NCBI GenBank assembly: GCA_002718515.1
Contig: PBEX01000007.1
Span: 90,816 to 95,874, forward strand
From: Phycisphaerae bacterium
Lineage (GTDB): Bacteria > Planctomycetota > Phycisphaerae > Phycisphaerales > SM1A02
DNA length: 5,059 nt
Reading direction: 5' to 3'
Shown: positions 1 through 4,652 of the stretch, piece after piece
How positions within the stretch are numbered: the stretch's first letter is position 1
How the letters are laid out: every line of letters begins with the position of its first letter
Translations under genes and position numbers: made by a program
Notes under the pieces: model-generated
Seen by the model: the letters and a program-made list of their open reading frames with translations, nothing else
Databases searched by the model: none
Told to the model about the DNA's origin: nothing

Positions 1-878
1 TTGATGCGGAGTTGCATCCACGCACACGAAAGCGGGTTGACATCAAAGTCGCCACCTTTTCTTGCGCGTTGTGACGCAAACGGTTTGTCAAGAAAATCTT
101 GGAGTTGCATGTGTGGCGGGTCAGCCATGCGAATGCCGTGAACTTGAACCGACAGCGACTTTAACAGTGACAACAGCTCAATGAATTGTTCATGTGTTTC
201 ATGTGCAGAAAACCAAACGGAGTATGGTCCATGTTCATCTTTTGGTTTACAAACGACGAAGTGCGTGAGTACACCGTCATCGTTGCGAAAGCCAAGTCCA
301 AACATGCCTTTTGCATCCCATGTCATTTCACACGCCGTGATGCCTTCGCCGTTCATGTTGCAAGAACCGTGAACGCGTAATCTTCTCAGACGGCATTCAT
401 GGAGTTCCTTTGCGTCGTCCTTTGATAATCGAACAGGCGGCCGCGTGAGTTTTGGCACTTTAAATGATGCTGGGTCAACGGTTGTGATTCGGTGGTAGGG
501 GAGCGAACCAAATCCAAGAAGGTCGTAGTACCCTTGGTCGAACATACCAAGCACCGAGACAACTGCGCCATCCTCTACAGTTTCAGCAATCGATTGAGCG
601 GTGACTCGAAGTGGCCAACCCTGCGTTCTTGCAACTCGACTGGCTACGACGCCAGTTACACCAGCCATCGGGATCTCATGCTCTTGGTATCGCATTGATC
701 CCGCGCGCGTGAGTGCGATAACTTCGGCTTCGCCACCAAGTTCCACGACATTGACGCGGGAATCTGAAGAAAAAGCACTGAACGAATCCTTGTCAGAATC
801 ATCACCTTCCATCCACCCTACCTCTTGAAACATTCGGAGGCATTGGTCTAAGTCTTTTTCTTCGTATGCTCTAATCAT
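1..878 (-). CDS. Eis-like (COG4552 type) GNAT N-acetyltransferase, 3' end missing
   Basis: The minus strand is open from an ATG at 878 to the left edge, giving 292 residues with the C-terminus outside the window. The protein begins MIRAYEEKDLDQC, a usual GNAT start. Residues about 70-130 hold the core: a VTGVVAS strand, an acetyl-CoA loop region with RTQGW (84-88), then VVSVLGMFDQGYYDLLGFG (106-124). That last segment matches the 'FD..fY..lGfg' signature of Eis and related two-domain acetyltransferases. Residues about 150-275 fit the second GNAT-like domain, including a PPHMQLQDFL segment (254-263). Family members run to about 380-420 residues and end in an SCP2-like domain, so roughly the last 100 residues should lie to the left. 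Upstream in-frame codons reach a TGA at 899-897 with no ATG, GTG or TTG before it, so 878 is the best start; no strong Shine-Dalgarno is visible. The family acetylates amines (in Mycobacterium Eis, aminoglycosides and proteins); the substrate here cannot be told. The P-loop lacks the usual R-x-x-G-x-G/A spacing. Confidence 0.85.
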   Translation of the reverse strand, partial: MIRAYEEKDLDQCLRMFQEVGWMEGDDSDKDSFSAFSSDSRVNVVELGGEAEVIALTRAGSMRYQEHEIPMAGVTGVVASRVARTQGWPLRVTAQSIAETVEDGAVVSVLGMFDQGYYDLLGFGSLPYHRITTVDPASFKVPKLTRPPVRLSKDDAKELHECRLRRLRVHGSCNMNGEGITACEMTWDAKGMFGLGFRNDDGVLTHFVVCKPKDEHGPYSVWFSAHETHEQFIELLSLLKSLSVQVHGIRMADPPHMQLQDFLDKPFASQRARKGGDFDVNPLSCAWMQLRI

Positions 879-909
879 GACGTATATCTTATGCAGTCAA
901 AGAGTTGTG

Positions 910-933
910 AGTATCAAGTTTGTGATTGATACT
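910..933. repeat. Inverted repeat AGTATCAA-N8-TTGATACT
   Basis: The two perfect 8-bp arms lie at 910-917 and 926-933, separated by 8 bases. The symmetry and the position between two divergent genes fit either a dimeric repressor/activator operator or an RNA hairpin. There is no T-tract directly after the right arm, so an intrinsic terminator is less likely. The arms contain outward-facing TTGATA hexamers. Seen directly in the sequence; the function is inferred. Confidence 0.5.
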
Positions 934-954
934 GAGTCTCAATTTTTTACTCAG
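932..954. repeat. Inverted repeat CTGAGT-N11-ACTCAG
   Basis: The perfect 6-bp arms are at 932-937 and 949-954, with an 11-base loop containing a run of six T. The left arm shares two bases with the right arm of the 910-933 repeat, so the two hairpins could not both form fully. The left arm also starts a small 9-bp palindrome, TGAGTCTCA (933-941). It may be part of a compound operator; no regulator is identified. Confidence 0.4.
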
Positions 955-1026
955 AAACGTCCGTTTTTGAGTTATTTCTGCGCAACTTCATGATGCTACG
1001 CAGGATGCGCATATCATGCCTAAAGT

Positions 1027-1905
1027 ATGAATGAAACAACCACTCAAGAGAGCACTCAAGAAGAAGCCAACGAAGTCAACCTTAGTCTGAAACAAAAATT
1101 CATCAACGGATTACTCGTGTTGGTTTTGTTGCTTGTATTGCTAAGTGTCGTGGGGATGCTTGTGCTTGATGGTGTCGCACAATCCATTATTCAGAAGAAG
1201 GGCTCGGAGGGACTTGGCGTAAAACTTACCTTGCAGAGCGCCCATGTCGGCTTCTTCGGGGATGACTCATCAATGAAGGGCTTAGCCGTGGAGAACCCCG
1301 AACCATTTCGCTCGGATACATCCCCGACAATTTTGACGGTTGAAGAAGCAGACATACAGTTTGGTGTGCTGAGTTTACTTGATGGAACCGTGACGATTCA
1401 AAACGTCACTGCGTCAGGTGTGTCTCTAACACTTCAAGAGAAAGACGGCAAGACCAACATCGATGCCATCATCAATCACATCAAGCACGATGAAACCCCA
1501 GAAGGAAGTCATCCTGAGCCAAAGTTTAACATTGAAACCTTAACGATAAAGAACATCAAAGTGCACGCAAGTGGTTCATTTACAATCTTCCCAGACAAAG
1601 TTGTTGATGCACACATCGACGAAATCACGCTTCACAACATTGGTACGGATGGTGATGCAGAGGTCGCAACTGAAGCCATCACAAGCGCTGTCACACATGC
1701 GATCATGCAACATCTGTCTGAACATCCAGTTGAAGGTTTTTCACGACTTGCGTTTTCAAACGTGACGAATGCGATTAACAGCCTTCCCATCTTTCACCAA
1801 CTCGGTATTGGTACGGCTGTTCAAGATGTGACAGATTCAATAGGCAGGGGTGTCGACGGCATCCTCAATATATTTGATGACCACCACGACAAAACCAAGG
1901 AGTAA
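1027..1905 (+). CDS. AsmA-like single-pass membrane protein
   Basis: This is a complete 292-residue protein. A short acidic cytoplasmic tail (1-25) is followed by one strong hydrophobic helix (about 26-48, rich in Leu and Val) and then a long exported region. Residues about 60-155 follow the pattern of AsmA/DUF748-type N-terminal repeats: an LGVKLTLQSAHVGFF strand, the 'GLAVENPEPF' signature (85-94), a SLLDGTVTIQNVTASGVSL strand and GKTNIDAIINHI (141-152). Residues 165-205 give another beta-type segment, and the C-terminus (about 215-285) looks helical and amphipathic. AsmA-like proteins are anchored in the inner membrane, extend into the periplasm and are linked to phospholipid transport and outer-membrane homeostasis; at 292 residues this is a minimal member. 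An in-frame TAA lies two codons upstream (1021-1023), so ATG 1027 is the first possible start. The Shine-Dalgarno is poor (only TAAAG nearby). The gene is convergent with the next one, with 3 bp between stops. Confidence 0.75.
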   Translation: MNETTTQESTQEEANEVNLSLKQKFINGLLVLVLLLVLLSVVGMLVLDGVAQSIIQKKGSEGLGVKLTLQSAHVGFFGDDSSMKGLAVENPEPFRSDTSPTILTVEEADIQFGVLSLLDGTVTIQNVTASGVSLTLQEKDGKTNIDAIINHIKHDETPEGSHPEPKFNIETLTIKNIKVHASGSFTIFPDKVVDAHIDEITLHNIGTDGDAEVATEAITSAVTHAIMQHLSEHPVEGFSRLAFSNVTNAINSLPIFHQLGIGTAVQDVTDSIGRGVDGILNIFDDHHDKTKE

Positions 1906-1908
1906 CCG

Positions 1909-2127
1909 TTAAAGCCACGTGTCATCGCGGTGAAACCATTCTGGAAACTTGGTCCAGATTCGGCTGGGAATGGCAAGCAGAATAAATCCGACGCCAAATA
2001 CGACCACAAGGGGTGCGAGTGGTTCTGGGATTTGGTGGGGCAGGAACATGGCGGTCAGCAGCGCAATGACACCGACTAACATGAGTAGTCGTCCACGGAA
2101 TGCTTGCCATCTACTTCGCTGATCCAT
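1909..2127 (-). CDS. Small two-helix membrane protein of unknown function
   Basis: The reading frame encodes 72 residues from the ATG at 2127, starting MDQRSRWQAF. It has a basic N-terminus followed by two hydrophobic segments (about residues 14-30 and 37-54), separated by a short proline-containing turn (HQIPEPLAP), and a charged/aromatic tail ending HRDDTWL. This start is chosen because AAGGAG lies at 2144-2139, although its 11-nt spacing is slightly long. The frame is open further upstream: an ATG at 2160 (83 residues) and a TTG at 2205 (98 residues) are possible but lack a good ribosome site. I do not recognise a family. The topology predicts an inner-membrane hairpin with both ends inside. 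It is convergent with the AsmA-like gene and divergent from the arginase gene, so it is probably monocistronic. That it is a real gene is inferred from the clean topology and the ribosome site. Confidence 0.55.
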   Translation of the reverse strand: MDQRSRWQAFRGRLLMLVGVIALLTAMFLPHQIPEPLAPLVVVFGVGFILLAIPSRIWTKFPEWFHRDDTWL

Positions 2128-2138
2128 GCGTCTTGCGG

Positions 2139-2144
2139 CTCCTT
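2139..2144 (-). promoter_or_regulatory. Shine-Dalgarno AAGGAG for the small membrane protein
   Basis: Read on the minus strand, AAGGAG (AAAGGAG from 2145) lies 11 nt before the ATG at 2127. It is the only good ribosome site near the three possible starts (2127, 2160, 2205) and so decides the start call. Confidence 0.5.
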
Positions 2145-2273
2145 TGCCTGATAGACGCATAGTACGATGAATGTGCCTATTTTGCCACGAGAGGGTGATA
2201 GACAAGTTAGATTGAATTTTTATCTTTTTGATAGCGGTTTAAAGGCAATGAAGGGCACTGCGGAGTAAGCACG

Positions 2274-2297
2274 CCCCAAAGGGGGTCGGGTTTGGGG
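2274..2297 (+). repeat. Inverted repeat CCCCAAA-N10-TTTGGGG in the arginase leader
   Basis: The perfect 7-bp arms are at 2274-2280 and 2291-2297, with a G-rich 10-base loop, ending 16 nt before the arginase ATG. In RNA this would form a stable hairpin. There is no following U-tract, so it is not a normal terminator. It shares the G-runs needed for the quadruplex motif at 2281-2309, so the two folds are mutually exclusive. The arms are seen directly; a regulatory role is inferred. Confidence 0.5.
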
Positions 2298-2309
2298 TAA
2301 AATCGGGGG
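2281..2309 (+). promoter_or_regulatory. G-quadruplex motif covering the arginase ribosome-binding region
   Basis: Four G-runs lie on the plus (mRNA-sense) strand: G5 (2281-2285), G3 (2288-2290), G4 (2294-2297) and G5 (2305-2309). The loops are 2, 3 and 7 bases. This satisfies the standard G3+N1-7 rule exactly. The last G-run ends 4 nt before the ATG and is the only candidate ribosome site, so a folded quadruplex would be expected to hinder initiation. No folding evidence can be had from sequence alone. Confidence 0.5.
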
Positions 2310-2313
2310 TTCG

Positions 2314-3207
2314 ATGGAGTCAACGCCGCACCAATCAAAACCAATAGCCCTCATCACAGCCGAAATCGGCTGGGGTTCGATGAAGCCGGCTGCAGAGATT
2401 GCCCCGCAAGCACTGCTTGATGCTGGACTTGCTGAGCGGTTAGATGCAAAGGTCTATCAAGTTCCGTGTTCACCGAAGATGAGTGAAGCGTCGCCGTCTT
2501 ATGAAGAGACCGAACGCATTATCGTGAACCATATTTTTGAGGTAAAAGCCACAGTCGTTCAAGCGATTCAGGATGGCTATTTTCCAGTCATTATTGGCGG
2601 TGACCATACTTCAGCCGTTGGCTTCCATGCTGGGCTGGCAACGGTCTATGGCGAACTTGGCATCATTTGGGTCGACACGCACCCAGACCTCAATACGCTT
2701 GAAACAAGCCCGTCTTGGCACATCCACGGCATGGTACTTGCAGCACTTTTGGGTCGCGGGAGCGACGTCATGCTTGAGACAGGAAAAGCGTGTAACACTC
2801 GAGATCAGCAAGTCGCAATGATTGGCACCAGAGACATTGACGCAGGTGAACTTGCGTGGCTTAATGAGGGGAACATCAACTGCATGACGATGGATTTTGT
2901 CCGTCGAAATGGTTTAAAGAGTGCGATGGAGCAGGCAGTTACGACTGCGACGACTGACACAAACGGCTTTGGATTAACGATCGATATTGATGTACTCGAT
3001 CCAATCGACGCTCCATTTGTCGCAACACCAGTTGATGGGGGAATCATGCTTGAGGAACTCGCAACCGAACTCTGCGAAATGCCGATGCGTCACAAAATGA
3101 GAGGGCTTGAAGTGACAGAATACACGCCTCGCAATAGCGACGATGATGAGGCTGCATGCGAACTTGTGTACACACTCATCACCGCAGCCCTTCCAACGCT
3201 TGTATAG
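2314..3207 (+). CDS. Arginase-type ureohydrolase (L-arginine to L-ornithine plus urea)
   Basis: This complete 297-residue protein matches the usual length of bacterial arginases (about 300). All manganese ligands of the ureohydrolase fold are present: His98 in GGDHT, Asp121/His123/Asp125 in DTHPD, and Asp224/Asp226 in IDIDVLDP. The catalytic-type His138 (in HIHGM) and Glu269 (in LEVTEYTP) are also there. The stretch DLNTLETSPS (125-134) is the arginase substrate loop, with Asn127 and Ser134 kept, and IGTRDIDAGE (170-179) supplies the Asp/Glu pair that recognises the amino group. These features favour arginase (EC 3.5.3.1, RocF-like) over agmatinase. Two loop residues are unusual: the family's usual Gly-Asn before IHGM is Trp135-His136. 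The ATG at 2314 is the only start after an in-frame TAA at 2266-2268. The role would be cytoplasmic arginine catabolism; no urease or ornithine gene is in the window, and agmatinase or another guanidino-substrate enzyme remains possible. Confidence 0.88.
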   Translation: MESTPHQSKPIALITAEIGWGSMKPAAEIAPQALLDAGLAERLDAKVYQVPCSPKMSEASPSYEETERIIVNHIFEVKATVVQAIQDGYFPVIIGGDHTSAVGFHAGLATVYGELGIIWVDTHPDLNTLETSPSWHIHGMVLAALLGRGSDVMLETGKACNTRDQQVAMIGTRDIDAGELAWLNEGNINCMTMDFVRRNGLKSAMEQAVTTATTDTNGFGLTIDIDVLDPIDAPFVATPVDGGIMLEELATELCEMPMRHKMRGLEVTEYTPRNSDDDEAACELVYTLITAALPTLV

Positions 3208-3220
3208 GCTGAGATACGTG

Positions 3221-4552
3221 ATGTTTTTACTTCAAATGTTAAATGCCTACAAAACTGCCTTATATCAATCAAGTAGTAGTTCAATTGCATCACTTCAATT
3301 GATAAAGGAGCGTGAACCAGTAGGCGATTTAGTCCATCTGTTCTTCGCTTGTTTATTTTTGTTCTTCACTCCCATTAACGCAGTTGCTTCATCTATTAGT
3401 TTTGGACTTTTATTGTTTTATTCATTGCTTAGACTGCATGTGACATGTAGAGGTTTAGTACAACTCCTGTTTCATCCAATTATCACCTTATCAATCATCT
3501 TTCTTGCCTGGAGCGCACTTTCATTGTTGTGGTCTGATGGTATCGAAAATGGTTTGCATCATCTTAGATCAATGCGAATCTTTTTGGTTCCATTTATGTT
3601 ATGGCCCATCATCCCGCATTGGAAGTGGTTGATGTTTTCAATTGTGATAGGTGTTTTATTCTTGAATGTATTTCAAATTATAGAGATGCTTGAGATGTAT
3701 GAAGCGAATGGAAAAATTGCCAGGACAAGTGGTATAATTGGTGGTCACCCACCAAGTGTTGGCTTGTGGTGCGCTGCATCTCTTCTCATTCTCACTTTTT
3801 TCTTCCGTGCACTGCGCTCCTGGCATCTGCTTATCGCATTCATTGCATTTGCTCTTGCAACAGTTGGTCTTATTGCCTCAAGCGGACGAGGAAATTTTAT
3901 TGGAGTACTATTTTCTGTCTTATTCTATTGTTTTTTCAACCTTAGTAAAATTAAACAAGGCAAGAAGTATATTTTGCATATCATCATGATTGCAACAGTT
4001 CTTTTTGTAATTATTTGGAAGACACCGGCCGGCACTTTTCTAGAATCGCGAATTAATCAAGCATTTCATGGGCTTAATTCCTATGTGAACAATAAGGATC
4101 CCAGAACTTCAACTGGTGTTCGTTTAGCGTGGTGGGGAAGCTCAATGAGAGCCGCTCAAGAAAACCCAGTTGTAGGCGTGGGCTTAGGCGGTTTTCCTCA
4201 ATGGACATTGACTGATGAAGAACTTGATTTTTTTAGTAGCAAATGGCCAGCATTTACTCAAAAGACCATTATTGGTGCTACTCATCCTCACAGTATGTAT
4301 ATGAGCACCCTGTCAGAGGGTGGTCTAATTGGTAGCGCCCTCTTATTTTCATTAATTGCGACCAGTCTGATTTGTTGCTGGAAAGTTAAAAGTGCTGTCA
4401 GTTCTGGCGGTGTCATTTGCACGCTGCTAATGCTTTGGCTTATCGCTGGATTTTTTGATTCCTTTCAATATTCGTCACAAACGCTTTGCTTATTCTCGAT
4501 CACTATTACAGTTGCAATTTACATTAGCTGTCTAGTAAAATCTCCCAATTGA
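3221..4552 (+). CDS. O-antigen ligase/polymerase (WaaL/Wzy) family membrane protein
   Basis: The protein has 443 residues and is very hydrophobic, with about 11-12 membrane segments (approximately 36-52, 56-71, 87-105, 119-132, 138-155, 180-197, 202-219, 224-238, 249-266, 367-386, 396-413, 419-437). A large external loop lies at about 267-366. Family signatures are ASSGRGN (219-225, the conserved Arg after a helix), TGVRLAWW (298-305), ENPVVGVGLGGF (314-325), the loop histidines THPHSMYM (354-361), and SEGGLIG (365-371). The layout fits Wzy_C/PF04932 proteins, which act at the periplasmic face to join undecaprenyl-linked glycans to lipid A core or to polymerise them; ligase and polymerase cannot be told apart here. 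The frame is open back to an ATG at 3143 inside the arginase gene. ATG 3221 is preferred because it avoids a 65-bp overlap and leaves a 13-bp gap; the ribosome site is weak, and ATG 3236 is also possible. The gene is notably more AT-rich than the arginase. Confidence 0.85.
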   Translation: MFLLQMLNAYKTALYQSSSSSIASLQLIKEREPVGDLVHLFFACLFLFFTPINAVASSISFGLLLFYSLLRLHVTCRGLVQLLFHPIITLSIIFLAWSALSLLWSDGIENGLHHLRSMRIFLVPFMLWPIIPHWKWLMFSIVIGVLFLNVFQIIEMLEMYEANGKIARTSGIIGGHPPSVGLWCAASLLILTFFFRALRSWHLLIAFIAFALATVGLIASSGRGNFIGVLFSVLFYCFFNLSKIKQGKKYILHIIMIATVLFVIIWKTPAGTFLESRINQAFHGLNSYVNNKDPRTSTGVRLAWWGSSMRAAQENPVVGVGLGGFPQWTLTDEELDFFSSKWPAFTQKTIIGATHPHSMYMSTLSEGGLIGSALLFSLIATSLICCWKVKSAVSSGGVICTLLMLWLIAGFFDSFQYSSQTLCLFSITITVAIYISCLVKSPN

Positions 4553-4652
4553 CTGGTCCTTCTTTAACTCAAGTAAATCTGAAACTTCATTAGTTTTGGT
4601 AAAATAACTCAATGCTTGATGAAGAAGTCATTTTCAAATTAAGGAAACAGAT
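4553..4652 (+). other. Non-coding gap before the dTDP-glucose dehydratase gene
   Basis: This 100-bp AT-rich gap lies between two co-directional glycan genes. TAAAAT (4600-4605) could be a -10 element but has no recognisable -35 at 16-18 bp. There is no terminator hairpin after the ligase stop, so read-through from the upstream gene is plausible. A 14-codon frame (4612-4656) overlaps the next start codon; it is treated as a finding rather than a gene. Confidence 0.4.
4641..4645 (+). promoter_or_regulatory. Shine-Dalgarno AAGGA for the dTDP-glucose dehydratase gene
   Basis: AAGGA lies 7 nt before the ATG at 4653, an ideal spacing. It fixes the start of the partial dehydratase gene and is the best ribosome site in the window. 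Confidence 0.75.

Larger units (their letters stand above)
879..1026. promoter_or_regulatory. Divergent intergenic region with nested inverted repeats
   Basis: This 148-bp gap separates the acetyltransferase (leftward) from the AsmA-like gene (rightward), so both promoters should lie here. It is AT-rich around 900-980. It contains two overlapping inverted repeats (910-933 and 932-954) and a third short one (989-1018). TTGATA hexamers face outward on the two strands (926-931 plus, 917-912 minus) and could be -35 boxes, but no well-spaced strong -10 accompanies either. TATCAT at 1012-1017 is a fair -10 match lying only 9 nt before the AsmA-like ATG, and it has no -35 partner. Exact promoter placement is therefore unresolved. 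Confidence 0.45.
2128..2313. promoter_or_regulatory. Divergent intergenic region between small membrane gene and arginase
   Basis: This 186-bp gap must hold the promoters of both flanking genes. Its middle (about 2206-2245) is AT-rich and its right end (2274-2309) is very G-rich. TTGAAT (2212-2217) and TTGATA (2228-2233) could be -35 boxes for the arginase, but no -10 at normal spacing follows either. TAAAAT at 2298-2303 resembles a -10 but has no -35 and lies within the G-rich block. I could not place a promoter with confidence. Confidence 0.35.

Noticed and set aside
181..828. Plus-strand and secondary minus-strand open frames of 60-75 codons across this span
   Set aside because: They are shadows of the minus-strand acetyltransferase gene, whose 292-codon frame has recognisable family motifs. 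None of the shadow frames has a motif.
1571..1765. 64-codon plus-strand frame inside the AsmA-like gene
   Set aside because: It is an out-of-frame shadow of a convincing gene, with no ribosome site or motif.
1940..1958. Hairpin TCTGGA-N7-TCCAGA near the 3' end of the small membrane gene, as a possible terminator for the AsmA-like transcript
   Set aside because: It has only 6 bp, no T-tract on either side, and lies within a coding frame. It is within what chance gives.
2298..2303. TAAAAT as the -10 box of an arginase promoter
   Set aside because: No -35-like hexamer exists at 15-19 bp upstream, where the sequence is CCCCAAAG, and the element sits inside the G-rich block.
3143..3220. Upstream extension of the O-antigen ligase-type frame to an ATG at 3143
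   Set aside because: It would overlap the arginase coding region by 65 bp in another frame and adds a non-hydrophobic, His/Ser/Arg-rich leader not expected for this family. ATG 3221 is more sensible.
2611..3293. Minus-strand open frames of 66-80 codons opposite the arginase gene
   Set aside because: These are antisense shadows of a gene with a full set of metal-binding motifs. They are low-complexity Ser/Val-rich translations with no domain signal.
4585..4624. CTTCAT / ATGAAG inverted arms in the gap before the dehydratase gene
   Set aside because: The arms are 6 bp separated by 28 bases in AT-rich DNA with no T-tract, so they are probably chance.
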